The notes under the pieces: model-generated | Databases searched by the model: none | Told to the model about the DNA's origin: nothing | What the model saw: the letters and a program-made list of their open reading frames with translations, nothing else | Made by a program: the position numbers and the translations under genes | Source: Acidobacteriota bacterium | Lineage (GTDB): Bacteria > Acidobacteriota > Terriglobia > Terriglobales > Acidobacteriaceae | Direction of reading: 5' to 3' | Length of the DNA: 64,000 nt | Assembly (NCBI GenBank): GCA_003225175.1 | Contig: QIBA01000050.1 | Location: forward strand, 1 to 64,000 | Shown here: positions 43,628-53,123 of the stretch, piece after piece | How the letters are laid out: every line of letters begins with the position of its first letter | Position numbering within the stretch: the first letter of the stretch is position 1

Positions 43628-46600
43628 TCAGTAGTAAAGCTTCAACGCAAACTGCAACTGCCGTGGAGCGTAGCCCGGAGCCATCTGGTTCACCACGCCA
43701 AAATTGGCGCCATCGCTGCTGATGTTTGAGCGCGGCGCTCCCCAGATCGGCGAATTGGTCAAGTTAAATGCTTCTGACCGGAACTCCATTCGAGTTCGTT
43801 CCGTAATAGGGAAATTGCGGAAGACGGAGAAGTCGAAATTGGCCCTGCCATCGGAGCGCAAGACATTGCGACTGAAGCTTCCGAAGGTGAACTGCGCCGG
43901 GATATTAAAGGCAGAAGTGTTGAACCAGCAGTTCCGAGTTCCCACCGCCGCCCCATTCGGACAAGTACCGGAATTGGGATCGCCCACGAGATTCGCCCGT
44001 TCCGATCCGCCGTTCACCGCGCCTACATTCGGGATACTGTTATCTGCGAGCACGTTGTAGAGGGTTCCCGAGTTGAAATTAGCGATGCCATTTACTTGCC
44101 AGCCGCCTACGATGGCGTTCAGCACGCGGTTGCCGGCGTCGAACTGCTTTCCCGGGCCGACGGGCAGTTCGTAGACCACATGCGCAGTAAAGATTTGCGG
44201 CAAGTCGAATCCCGCCAGCGCTTTTTCTACAGCGAGATTGTAAGGATTCTGTATGGAAGTGCCATTGCTGCCCGCGCTGAACCACTCATCAGAGCCGATG
44301 CTCAGCGTCTTCGACCAGGTGTAGGAGAGCAGGAAGCTCAGCCCGTGCGTTGTCTTCTTGTCCACCGAAGCCTGCAGAGCGTCATACCAGGATTTTCCAA
44401 CACTGGTGTCGTAGTGCGTGACTACCGAATATGGCAGCGGGAAACGCGCTTGCGAGACCAGCGTTGCCGAGCAGGTTGCCGACCGCAGACAGCTCGAAGT
44501 CGGGATCTGTCCTGGCCCCGGCGTAAGCGCCTGGTTCCCGTTGATGTTCACGTCGAGTCTGTGACCGCGCGACCCTACATAGTTCACCGTTACAGTGGTA
44601 TTCGATGGCAACGCCTGCTGCACGCCAAAGTTCCATTGATCGGAGTACGGGTTCTTCAGGTTGGGATCCACAAACCAGTTGTTCTGCTCAAACGGTGTCG
44701 GCGCCGGCGTTGTATTTGCGCCTTGCAGCGGATTCTCTGCGAAGACGGTGGGGACGCCGGTCTGATTCGGCGAGACGATCAGCTGATCGGTGCGTGGCCA
44801 CGTTCCCTGCTGGTTCTGCGCCATCTGAATCACAGCGGCCCAGTTGTCGTAGAAGCGGCCATACCCGGCGCGAAGCACCGAGGAGTTTCGCAGCCGATAT
44901 GCCACTCCCACTCTCGGTTGAATGTTGTCGTAGGCATTTGGCCAGAAGCGTCCGCCAAGCGGCGAGACAATGGTGTGTGCAGGCAGCGAGCCATCCGAAG
45001 TGGGAATACATGGAGGCTTGTTGCCGGTTGTGGCGCAGGAGGGAGGAACGAACTGTAGCTCGTAGTTTCCTGTGCGCAAGTTTAGATTGCCGATGGGAGC
45101 GTTCCCGTCCTTAATGCTTCCGTAAGTCGGAATGAAGGTCACATCGTAACGAGCGCCAAGGTTCAGTGTGAGCTTGTCAGTTAGGCGCCATTGATCCTGG
45201 AAATAAAATCCATCCACCCACCCACCGTGTTCTGTCTCAAATTCGTTGCGGTAGGTATCCCCTCCCGGAACTCCGAGCAGGAACGAGGCAACGCTGAATC
45301 CACCTTTGCCTGAAGAGGTCGCGCTCGCCGTCTGCGCCGAGCCGAAATCGAGGTGGTTCTGGTTAAAGGTTTGCTGAAAGCCGTTGCTGTTGAACTCGGC
45401 GCCCATGCTGAAGGTGTGCTTGCTGTGAGTCTTGGTGAAGTTGCCGCGCCATTGATAAATGTCAGCCACTATGGCGGGGCTGGTGCCTTCTTCCGGCGCG
45501 GAGTTTCCACTGCTGAATCCGCCGTTCGCAAAGCGAACTCCGTTGAAGTAGCACTTCCTCGGACCGAGCGTATAGCCGCAGGCAAAGCTCTGATCGTAAC
45601 CACCAGCCTGAATCAGTTGCTGCGAGAAGCTCTCAGAAAGCAGAACAGGATTTACCGAATATCCGTAGTTTCTCCCGAAATGGAGTGACAGGGCGGCGGT
45701 TGGACCGAAGGCGTAGTTCCATCCAATTCCCAGCTGATGCGCCCAATAATTGTTGAAGTTCGTCTGACCGAAGATCCCCGGCACATTTCGGGGAGCATTG
45801 ATATGGCTGAAGCGTCCAAAAATCGAGCTCTTATCGCCAAAATTCTGGTCGATACGGATGTTGTAGCTGTTCGGTTCCTGAGTATTGAGCAGCGTCTTGG
45901 CATAGTTTCCGGCCGAACTGTTGGCGTTCGGAGTCAGCGGTCCATATAGGAGCTGCGCCACCTTCTGCATGTTTGGATCGATCAGACCTCCCGGGATGAT
46001 GTTGCAAGCGGTAGTCCCGGCTGGAGCGGTTGTGGTTCCAGAAGGCGCCTGGAGCTTTGTCCCCGGAATAAGCGCTACTGGCGTGGTAGTCCCTGAGTTG
46101 CACAGGAACGGAGTGCGCGCACCTGACGAGGTCGTGCTGTACGGGTTATAGACTTGCGCGAGAGCCTTGCCGGTTGGATCCAGCGTGAAGTCACCGGCGA
46201 TCTCGGCTGGAGTGGGAATGAACAACAAGTTGGCATTGCCCTCATGGCGCCGAATTCCTTCGTAGCTGCCGAAGAAGAAGGTGTGATTGCGGCCGTTGTA
46301 GTGCGGCAGAAGGACTGGGCCGCCGATGTTGGCGCCGAACTGGTTTAGATGAAGCTCGTTAATGCCGGTAAGTGGATTTTTGGCGTCGAGAGCGCTGTTG
46401 CGGAAGAACTCCCAGGCCGCTCCGTGAAAGCTATTGGTTCCCGATTTGGTAACCACATTGATCACGCCCCCCAGCACGCCACCGAACTGCGCCTGATCAT
46501 TGTGCGAGTCCACCTTGAACTCCTGAATGTCATCAAGAATCGGCGGCACCGAATAAGTACTGGCGAAGCTTTCCTGATTGTTCACCTCATCCAGCAGGAA

Positions 46601-47230
46601 CAAATTGCTGCGGTTGGTCTGACCGTTGATCGATGGGAAGGAGAATGACCCAACCGTATTTCCGGCAAACTGCTGGTTGCTGCTGTTTTGCGAGGTGTTA
46701 ACGGCGCTTACGCCCGGAGTCAGGTTGAGGAGCTGCGTAAAGTTCCTGCCGTTCAGAGGCAGATCGTTTACGGAGCGCCGGTCGATCACCGTTCCCAATT
46801 CGGAAGTAGAAGTTTGCAATCCAGTCTCGGCAGCTTCGACCGTAACGCTCTCGACCGCGGATCCGACGTGCAGGCTGAAGTCCAGGGTTGAGGACTGGTT
46901 TACCTCCAGCGTGAACTCCGGGTGCGCGACCGTGCTGAATCCGTCTTTGTGAACCGTCAGCGTGTAGCGGCCGGGACTGATGTTCACCAGCACGTACTGT
47001 CCTGCGCTGTTGGTGTTCGTCGTGCGCTCTCCATTGGTGGCCACGTTCTTCAGATTGACCGTAGCGCCGGGTATGACCGCGCCGGAAGGATCGCTGACTG
47101 TGCCGTTGAGCGAGGCAGTCGCAATTTGGGCTTGAAGCATACCGCCGTTGAGGACCAGAAAGAATGCTGCAGAAAAAATCAGCCGGACCAGAATCCAGCA
47201 CGGATACTTCGCGGAAAGGCGGCACATCAT
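43628..47230 (-). CDS. Oar-like TonB-dependent outer-membrane receptor
   Basis: A 1200-residue outer-membrane protein. Order: signal peptide (LIFSAAFFLVLNGGMLQAQ), carboxypeptidase regulatory-like domain (TASLNGTVSDPSGAVIPGAT, GQYVLVNISPGRYTLTV), plug domain (LPLNGRNFTQLLNLTPGV, VNVVTKSGTNSFHGAAWEFF) and a long beta-barrel ending in an aromatic residue (LQFALKLYY). The final aromatic residue is the usual outer-membrane insertion signal. ATG 47230 has GGAGGGAG upstream; the frame runs to 47356. Acidobacteria carry many such receptors, probably for oligosaccharide or protein-derived substrates. The adjacent haem-protein and sugar-acid genes do not reveal its ligand. Confidence 0.92.
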   Translation of the reverse strand: MMCRLSAKYPCWILVRLIFSAAFFLVLNGGMLQAQIATASLNGTVSDPSGAVIPGATVNLKNVATNGERTTNTNSAGQYVLVNISPGRYTLTVHKDGFSTVAHPEFTLEVNQSSTLDFSLHVGSAVESVTVEAAETGLQTSTSELGTVIDRRSVNDLPLNGRNFTQLLNLTPGVSAVNTSQNSSNQQFAGNTVGSFSFPSINGQTNRSNLFLLDEVNNQESFASTYSVPPILDDIQEFKVDSHNDQAQFGGVLGGVINVVTKSGTNSFHGAAWEFFRNSALDAKNPLTGINELHLNQFGANIGGPVLLPHYNGRNHTFFFGSYEGIRRHEGNANLLFIPTPAEIAGDFTLDPTGKALAQVYNPYSTTSSGARTPFLCNSGTTTPVALIPGTKLQAPSGTTTAPAGTTACNIIPGGLIDPNMQKVAQLLYGPLTPNANSSAGNYAKTLLNTQEPNSYNIRIDQNFGDKSSIFGRFSHINAPRNVPGIFGQTNFNNYWAHQLGIGWNYAFGPTAALSLHFGRNYGYSVNPVLLSESFSQQLIQAGGYDQSFACGYTLGPRKCYFNGVRFANGGFSSGNSAPEEGTSPAIVADIYQWRGNFTKTHSKHTFSMGAEFNSNGFQQTFNQNHLDFGSAQTASATSSGKGGFSVASFLLGVPGGDTYRNEFETEHGGWVDGFYFQDQWRLTDKLTLNLGARYDVTFIPTYGSIKDGNAPIGNLNLRTGNYELQFVPPSCATTGNKPPCIPTSDGSLPAHTIVSPLGGRFWPNAYDNIQPRVGVAYRLRNSSVLRAGYGRFYDNWAAVIQMAQNQQGTWPRTDQLIVSPNQTGVPTVFAENPLQGANTTPAPTPFEQNNWFVDPNLKNPYSDQWNFGVQQALPSNTTVTVNYVGSRGHRLDVNINGNQALTPGPGQIPTSSCLRSATCSATLVSQARFPLPYSVVTHYDTSVGKSWYDALQASVDKKTTHGLSFLLSYTWSKTLSIGSDEWFSAGSNGTSIQNPYNLAVEKALAGFDLPQIFTAHVVYELPVGPGKQFDAGNRVLNAIVGGWQVNGIANFNSGTLYNVLADNSIPNVGAVNGGSERANLVGDPNSGTCPNGAAVGTRNCWFNTSAFNIPAQFTFGSFSRNVLRSDGRANFDFSVFRNFPITERTRMEFRSEAFNLTNSPIWGAPRSNISSDGANFGVVNQMAPGYAPRQLQFALKLYY

Positions 47231-47400
47231 TGTGACTCCCTCCAGAAAAATCGTTTGGCTGCCGAGTCCCAGCCCATTTGCGCAATTGAGCTGGCGAAAG
47301 GTGCGCAGGGCTGTTGACAGTCGCAGAACATACCTAAGAACAATCGTTGAATTCAAGATAAAAAATCTCTATTTCAAATACTGAAATATGCTGAGGCCTG

Positions 47401-47545
47401 CAAGGAGAACCGGCCGCCCCGGCCGTGTTTTCGTGTGGGACTGCGACGAGCGTGCGATCTTCTGAGAATCAGAGAATTGTGATCTTTGAAAACTTCCTAA
47501 GGAACGCAAACAGAAAAACACGGCCGAGGCGGCCGGTTCTCCTTG
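47401..47545. repeat. MITE-like element with 32-bp terminal inverted repeats, copy A
   Basis: Left end CAAGGAGAACCGGCCGCCCC and on to CGGCCGTGTTTTC; the right end is the same in reverse complement with two differences over 32 bases. The 80-bp centre is non-coding. Its first 45 bases and last 35 match the reverse complement of the element at 50876-51018. Element A and element B are therefore two inverted copies of one family, not a single stem-loop. Confidence 0.85.
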
Positions 47546-47603
47546 CTTTCTGAAAGTTTTGAAAATTTTCGAGAAGTAAGGCCTTGGACATGGAGCGGGG
47601 TCG

Positions 47604-49296
47604 TTACTGCCGGTTCTTTGTCTCAGGCGCGCACTGCTTCAGTAGTTCGCGGATCGAGTCGTCCTGGGGAAAGTTTTCATTCGCCTTCTTTAGCACCTGG
47701 CACGCCTCGCCCGTTTTCTGGAGGGACGAGTACGTCCTGTTTAACAGCCGATAAAGCTCGGCGTCGTAAGGAATGACTTCGATGCCCTGTCGCAACACTT
47801 CAAGCGCGCGCGGCTCCTGGTGAGTTGCGATCAGCATCTTTGCCAACTGCTCGAAATCTGCAGGCTGCGTCATGCCACGCTGCCGAGCACGATCAAGATA
47901 GGCGATTGCCGCATTCAGCCCTTCTTGAGTTCTCTGCTGCAGCGACAGGTCGGCTAGCCCTTGCAGCACCGCCACATGATTTGGTTCCGTCTTGTCTAGC
48001 TCCTGCGCGAGCCTCCAATACCGCGGCCGGTATTCCGGATGCGAAAGCATGATCTGCCGGTAGGCTTGCAAGAGAGTGAGCGGAGGCACAGCAACTGTTT
48101 TTCCCGGCTCTGCGCTCAAGTGAACGAGATCGGGCAGTTGTGGCGTGGTCATCTTGAAGGCGGCATTGGGAAACGGCTCCTGAGGCGTTCGGACCACCCG
48201 ATGATTTGTGAGCACCGAGTGCGAGATCGCTTTCACATCGCGCTTGGGCATATGGCAGCTAATGCAATTGTCCGCCGGCTTCTGCTTCTGCCGCTCGGCA
48301 AGCGGAACGGAGCAGCTTTGCTCCGTGTGGCAGGTCAGGCAGCGCTGGCGGAAGTAATCTGGCGCTTCCGTGGCGGTCGGCTGTGTATGCGGATCATGGC
48401 AGGTAATACACCTCAATCTGCCCGCGCTTTGGCGATAGCATTTGCTCAAGCGCATCGAGAGATAGTGTTCGAGCAGATCGTCCTGCGGCGGCGATTGCGC
48501 CGTGAATGGCACCATGAAGATGCTTAACGTGCTGTCGAGGGTCGAGCCCGGACGAAAATCGCTGTAGTCCTTGGCTGCGTGAAGTATGCGGGCATCGCCG
48601 GTCTGGTGACAGGGAAGGCACACGTTATCAGCCAGCCATGCGGAAAGTCTGGCCGGATTCACGATCGTCTCCCGCGAGGACTGCTTGGGGACGTCCGCTA
48701 TGGCAACTTGTGCATCCCGGCAAGATTGCACGGCTAAAGCCGTAATCGGCGTACTGATAACCTGGTGACAGCGCCCAGGCATTGACGTTCGAATAAAACG
48801 AGAGCGGCGTCTCGAACAGATAATCTGCGCGCTGGACGATACCGCCGAAGCCGTTTGCTCCAGCGCCGATGATCCAATCTACTTTATGCGTCTCGCGGAA
48901 GACCTCTTTGCCGTCGGCAGCGACCTCAAACTCGCTTTGATATAGAGCCCCGTCTTTCGTGTATTGCTCAAAATGCCGGTTCAGATGCTGATCGAAAACT
49001 GAGGCAGAGGTTGGGATTGTCTTCAGAAGGGCAGCATCCACCTTGACCATGGATCGGCCCATATCGGTCCGCGAGTACTTTTCGTAGATGTCGTTATGAC
49101 AGAGAGCGCATTCCTGAGAGCCGACGTAAGCATTCGTTGATGGTTTTGCGTGTTCGGGCGCCGGGTTCGACTGGCGCGCCTTGTTCTCGGAACTGGGCTG
49201 TGCCACAACTGCGCATAGAAGAACTAATACCGCGATCTGCGCTGCACGGCTAAACGCTCGTTCGAAGTTTCGCTCTGCGCAATGGCGGTGCTTCAT
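47604..49296 (-). pseudogene. Multihaem cytochrome c with TPR tail, frameshifted
   Basis: Two overlapping frames make one gene. Upstream frame, from ATG 49296: a hydrophobic signal (AAQIAVLVLLCAVVAQ), haem motif CALCH, then GCTSCHSGRPQAV. After about 48680 the frame changes, and the downstream frame continues with RETIVNPARLSAWLADNVC, CLPCH, CITCH, CLTCH and CISCH, and then a TPR-like C-terminus (AVLQGLADLSLQQRTQEGL, ALEVLRQGIEVIPYD). Six CxxCH sites remain. Relatives of this family usually have a further CxxCH followed by GPG between the second and third sites, and I see none, so a small deletion probably accompanied the frame change (inference). The gene is periplasmic by design but would not produce a full protein. 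Confidence 0.75.
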
Positions 49297-49480
49297 GCGA
49301 AGTATGATGTGAGTCTTTATATCGCAATTTGGAAATCGGCGAGCGCGCGATGTTGATGGCGCGTGGAGTTGAGGAACTTCATGCAGGAAGGCAAAAGCCA
49401 CAGCCGGCCGAGCGGGGTTCCCGGCAGACGCCGCGTTTGCGGCTGCTGGGGTGAGACGGCGGCCGGATCCATGGGATCGC

Positions 49481-50782
49481 ATGCGCATCGTTGAGCTGCG
49501 GGTTCACTCCATTGCCATCGCTGATCCACCCTTGCGGAGTTCGTATGGACTTCATGCTCCTTATGCTCTCAGGTCCATTCTGGAACTTGAGAGCGAGGAT
49601 GGAATTGTGGGAATCAGCGAGACTCACGGCGGGGATGCTATCGCACAAGGCTTTCAGCAACTTCGGGAAAAAATCGTTGGCGCAGATGCATATCTCTTAG
49701 CCGGGAACCTGCTGCCGATGATCGACGCCAGCGCCTCGGGAGATCGCTCGCAGACGTATTACCTTCCCGGCGAAAATCCACTCGACGCTGCTGCGCGACT
49801 TTACTCGGCGATCGAGATCGCCTGTCTTGATCTGATCGGCAAGTCAGTGGCAAAACCCGCTTGTGATCTGCTTGGCGGCCGCGCGCGCAGCGAGGTTCCG
49901 TTCTCCGCGTATCCGTTCTATAAGCAGGCCGGCGGGGGCGGCGAAGGCGACGACGCGCGCTCCGACGAATACGGCGAGGCATTAACTCCAAAGCAGTTGG
50001 TAGTGCAGGTAAAACTGATGTTTGCGAAGTATGGATTTCGCGAGATCAAGTTCAAGGCGGGAGTGCTCGATCCCGCGGAGGAGATCGAGACCGTGCGCCA
50101 GCTTCGCGCAGGATTTGGGCCGAAGGTGCCGATTCGCCTCGATCCGAACTGCGCCTGGTCTGTGGCGACTTCCGTTGAAATTGGAAGAGCGCTACGCGAA
50201 GAGCTGGGGAATGGCGGCTATCTCGAAGACCCGACCGCAAACATCTCCGGAATGGCGGCGGTACGAAAGCAACTCGTCTCCGCAGGAGTGGATACTCCAT
50301 TGGCCAGCAATGTGGCTGTGACCGGCTTTGCCGATCTGCCGGAAGCGATCAAGACTGACGCGGTGCAGGTTGTGCTTTGCGATCCGCACTATTGGGGAGG
50401 GATTCAGCAGGTGCAACATCTCGGCAAGCTTTGCCACACCTTTGGCCTGGGATTGTCGATGCATTCCAACTCACACCTTGGCGTGTCGCTCATGGCAATG
50501 GCACAGGCGGCTGCCGCGACTCCGCAGCTCACATATGCATGCGATACGCACTATCCGTGGCAGTCAGAAGAAGACGAAGTTGTGGCAGGCGGCCGTGTTC
50601 CCATTGTGAACGGCTGCGTGCAGATTCCGGAAAAGCCGGGCTTAGGAGTGGAACTCGATCAGGATCAGCTTGCTCGCGGGCGAGAGCGCTATCGCAAGTG
50701 CAAGTACCGCAAGCGGGATGACGAAGCAGAGATGCGAAAGCACGTGGATCCGAATTGGCGAAGGGTCTTGCCCAGGTGGTGA
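49481..50782 (+). CDS. gudD: Glucarate dehydratase-like enolase-superfamily enzyme
   Basis: Dehydrates glucarate (and often its epimer idarate) to 5-dehydro-4-deoxyglucarate. Enolase fold with capping domain (residues 1-135) and barrel. The KxK pair (Lys190, Lys192 in REIKFKAGV), metal ligands Asp221 (RLDPNCAW) and Glu249 (YLEDPTANI), the Asn277 region (TPLASNVAVTGF) and the catalytic His328 (SMHSNSHLGVSL) are all in place. Length 433 from ATG 49481 is close to the family norm; a GTG at 49451 is an alternative. The C-terminus matches the KYRKRDDEAEMRKH pattern of GudD. It faces the HpcH/HpaI aldolase gene pair, which could process its product. Confidence 0.88.
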   Translation: MRIVELRVHSIAIADPPLRSSYGLHAPYALRSILELESEDGIVGISETHGGDAIAQGFQQLREKIVGADAYLLAGNLLPMIDASASGDRSQTYYLPGENPLDAAARLYSAIEIACLDLIGKSVAKPACDLLGGRARSEVPFSAYPFYKQAGGGGEGDDARSDEYGEALTPKQLVVQVKLMFAKYGFREIKFKAGVLDPAEEIETVRQLRAGFGPKVPIRLDPNCAWSVATSVEIGRALREELGNGGYLEDPTANISGMAAVRKQLVSAGVDTPLASNVAVTGFADLPEAIKTDAVQVVLCDPHYWGGIQQVQHLGKLCHTFGLGLSMHSNSHLGVSLMAMAQAAAATPQLTYACDTHYPWQSEEDEVVAGGRVPIVNGCVQIPEKPGLGVELDQDQLARGRERYRKCKYRKRDDEAEMRKHVDPNWRRVLPRW

Positions 50783-50790
50783 CGAAGCAG

Positions 50791-50889
50791 GGCAAAGGAG
50801 AACAGGGCGCAAAGGAGAACAGGGCGCAAAGGAGAACGGGCGCAAAGGAGAACCGGCCGCAAAGGAGAATCGGCGCAAAGGAGAACCGG
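50791..50889 (+). repeat. Tandem array of a 16-17 bp unit
   Basis: Six near-identical copies of GCAAAGGAGAACNGG(GC) follow one another directly after the gudD stop (unit starts near 50791, 50807, 50824, 50840, 50857 and 50873). The unit repeats the outer end (CAAAGGAGAACCGG) of the MITE-like element, into which the last copy merges at 50876. Confidence 0.85.
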
Positions 50890-51018
50890 CCGCCCTCGGC
50901 CGTGTTTTCTGCTTTCGGTTCTTAGACGTCCTCCGAGAGCACGTCTTTCAATTCAGGAGATCGCATCCGTGTTAGCAGTCCCCCACGAAAACACGGCCGG
51001 GGCGGCCGGTTCTCCTTG
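50876..51018. repeat. MITE-like element, copy B, inverted relative to copy A
   Basis: Ends CAAAGGAGAACCGGCCGCC... and its reverse complement ...GGCGGCCGGTTCTCCTTG, with both inner halves containing CGGCCGTGTTTTC. The internal 75 bp are related to copy A at 47401-47545 when reversed, in particular ACTGC..TGCGATCT near one end and CAGAAAACACGGCCGAGG near the other. Confidence 0.85.
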
Positions 51019-51019
51019 C

Positions 51020-51165
51020 GCGTTCTCGTAGCGTTCTCCTGTGCGTTCTCGTAGCGTTCTCCTGTGCGTTCTCGTAGCGTTCTCCTGTGCATTCTCGTAG
51101 CGTTCTCCTGTGCGCTCTTATAGCGTTCTACGTGTGCGTTCTCCTGCGCATTCTCGTGTGCGTTT
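51020..51165 (+). repeat. Tandem array of a 23-bp unit
   Basis: About six copies of GCGTTCTCGTAGCGTTCTCC plus TGT, with period 23 (starts 51020, 51043, 51066, 51089, then diverging copies at 51112 and 51136). Each unit is itself two copies of GCGTTCTC(C/G)T(G/A). It is complementary in sense to the left array (AGGAGAAC). No spacers, so not a CRISPR. Confidence 0.85.
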
Positions 51166-51198
51166 CTCATTGCATTCCCATTTGCGCTTGGCCTGTAC

Positions 51199-52167
51199 TT
51201 ATCTGTTGTAAGCAGGAACAGGCCCACGCAACTCATTCCACACGTCATCGCACGCCTTCACGACTTCATCAGGAAGCGGCCCTTCCTTACACGCTGCCAG
51301 ATTCTCTGCGAGTTGCTCAGGACGCGATGCTCCCAGAATCACGCAGTCGCTCACCGTATGATGCAGCAGCCAGTTCAAAGCGAGACTCACAACGGAACGC
51401 CCGGCTTTCTTCGCGATCGACTGCAACTTCTCCACCGCAGCAAAGTCCTCCGGATGCCAGTAGCGGTCCTGGTACAACTTGTTATTGTCGAAGCGTGTGC
51501 CGGGTGTGACGGACTGGATGTGATGCTTGCCCGTGAGCAATCCGCCGGCGAGTGGGTTGTAGACGATGTTCGACAGGCCAAAGTGCTTCGTCATGGGAAG
51601 CCACTCCTGCTCGATTCCCCGCGCGAGCAGGTTGTACATCGGCTGCGTGATCACTGCGGGTTTGTAGCTCTTCTTCTCGGCAATACACAGCATTTCGGTT
51701 TGCTGCCACGCGGCGTAGTTGGAGGTGCCCGCATAACGAATCTTGCCCTGTCCGGCTAGAGACTCCAGCGCCTCCAGTGTTTCCTCAATTGGAACTGCAT
51801 AATCGGGAAAGTGGAGATAATAAATATCGACATAATCCGTCTGCAGCCGTTTGAGACTCTCATCGATTGCGCGATAGATAGCCCGCTTGGAGAGGCCGCT
51901 CTCGTCTAGACCCTCTCCCATTTTGAAGCGAACTTTCGTGGCCAGGATCTGCCTGTCGCGTTTCCCTTTTAAAGCCACCCCCAACATGCTTTCCGCCACG
52001 CCAACCTGGTACATATTGGCGGTGTCGAAGAAATTGATTTCTGCTTCGATGCATTGATCGACCATCCGATTGCAGGTCTGCTGATCGGCGGGCTTGCCGA
52101 AAGTCATGGTGCCGAAGCACAAGCGGGAAACTCTCAGATCAGTCCGGTTGAGCTGCTTGAAATCCAT
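51199..52167 (-). CDS. Aldo/keto reductase
   Basis: NADPH-dependent oxidoreductase of the AKR superfamily (TIM barrel). Catalytic tetrad: Asp in INFFDTANMY, Tyr in the same segment (Tyr after NM), Lys in ILATKVRF and His in IYYLHFPD. The cofactor region VSDCVILGASRPEQLAENL near the C-terminus is normal. Length 322. It shares one base with the aldolase gene stop and is cotranscribed with it. In this context it may reduce the aldehyde released by the aldolase, for example tartronate semialdehyde or a sugar aldehyde, but the substrate is not shown. Confidence 0.88.
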   Translation of the reverse strand: MDFKQLNRTDLRVSRLCFGTMTFGKPADQQTCNRMVDQCIEAEINFFDTANMYQVGVAESMLGVALKGKRDRQILATKVRFKMGEGLDESGLSKRAIYRAIDESLKRLQTDYVDIYYLHFPDYAVPIEETLEALESLAGQGKIRYAGTSNYAAWQQTEMLCIAEKKSYKPAVITQPMYNLLARGIEQEWLPMTKHFGLSNIVYNPLAGGLLTGKHHIQSVTPGTRFDNNKLYQDRYWHPEDFAAVEKLQSIAKKAGRSVVSLALNWLLHHTVSDCVILGASRPEQLAENLAACKEGPLPDEVVKACDDVWNELRGPVPAYNR

Positions 52168-52961
52168 TAGGCCGAAGTGCTCGCTTTCCGATTTTGAATG
52201 GCGGCGGTCGCCTGCTTGAGGATGGATTGGGCTCCGATCCGCAAACAGGCGACATCGTTGCCACAGAAAAGTATGTCCACGCCCTGATCGGCCCAGAACT
52301 GCACGTCAGGCAGCGGACTGCCGACTGCAATTAATTTTCCGTGCTGTCTGGCGCTGCGAATGCACGTCTGCGCTGCCGCGACGACTTTTGCGTGAGTCGT
52401 CTGGCCCGGGACTCCGAGACTTGAAGACAGATCGGCCGGTCCCAAGAAAATATCAATTCCCGGAATGGCACAGAGTTCATCGGCGCGAGCGACGGCTTCT
52501 GCGGTTTCAATCTGGATCATCAAGCTGAGTTCCGCATTCAGCTTCTGCTGCGCCTGGGGCAGGCTCTCGACCATGCCGTAGTCGAGTGCGCGGGGAACGC
52601 TGAAGTAACCGCGTGCGCCTTCTGGACGAAAGCGGGCGTGCTGGATGAAGTCATGGACAATCTCCGGCGAATCCGCCATTGGAAGATCGATCATGTCGGG
52701 CCCGCACTCCGCCGCTTTCAATACATTCTCGCGGCGGTTGTCAGCAATGCGGATCATCGTCAGCATGCCGCTTCCGGAAGCGATGCGGCAAAGATCGGCG
52801 GCTTGCGCAAAGGTGATGAAGGCATGCTCCATTTCGATCCAGAGCACACGAAAGCCGAGCTTAGCCGCGATCTCCACAAAAATTGGATCGTAGAAGTAGG
52901 CCGCAATACCCAACAACGGCGCGCCCTGCTCTTTCACCGCTCGCGCGATTCGCGGCATCAC
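52167..52961 (-). CDS. HpcH/HpaI-family aldolase
   Basis: Class-II pyruvate aldolase of the GarL/HpcH/RhmA type, which splits 2-keto-3-deoxy sugar acids into pyruvate and an aldehyde. Seen: WIEMEHAF with the catalytic His, an Arg in TMIRIAD, the metal Glu in LMIQIETAEAVARADEL and the metal Asp in IFLGPADLSSSLGVPGQ. Length 264 fits. First codons are GTG-ATG; the ATG at 52958 with AGGAG upstream is equally likely. A GarL role (5-keto-4-deoxyglucarate to pyruvate and tartronate semialdehyde) would link it to the GudD and GarD-type dehydratases nearby. Confidence 0.85.
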   Translation of the reverse strand: MMPRIARAVKEQGAPLLGIAAYFYDPIFVEIAAKLGFRVLWIEMEHAFITFAQAADLCRIASGSGMLTMIRIADNRRENVLKAAECGPDMIDLPMADSPEIVHDFIQHARFRPEGARGYFSVPRALDYGMVESLPQAQQKLNAELSLMIQIETAEAVARADELCAIPGIDIFLGPADLSSSLGVPGQTTHAKVVAAAQTCIRSARQHGKLIAVGSPLPDVQFWADQGVDILFCGNDVACLRIGAQSILKQATAAIQNRKASTSA

Positions 52962-53123
52962 TCAGCTCCTGAGATCATGATCGTCGACGCTGAGTGACAA
53001 GCAAAGCACGAATTGGTAATGTTCGATGCGCCTGAGATTGTTCGTTTCATTCAGTACAACCTGGCGATTCTTATGAGTAATTGCAGAGGATACAAGATTT
53101 AGTCACGAACTTACGTTCCCTAA

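Noticed and set aside
44096-45058. 320-codon plus-strand frame opposite the TonB receptor
   Set aside because: Shadow of the receptor gene: low-quality Arg/Cys-rich sequence and no family features.
48727-48745. Match to the CACGGCTAAAGCCG repeat core inside the cytochrome gene
   Set aside because: In the coding frame it reads YGFSRA, a natural part of this cytochrome family, so the resemblance is probably chance.
51020-51165. Possible CRISPR array
   Set aside because: The repeats are directly adjacent with no unique spacers and there are no cas genes; it is a simple tandem array.
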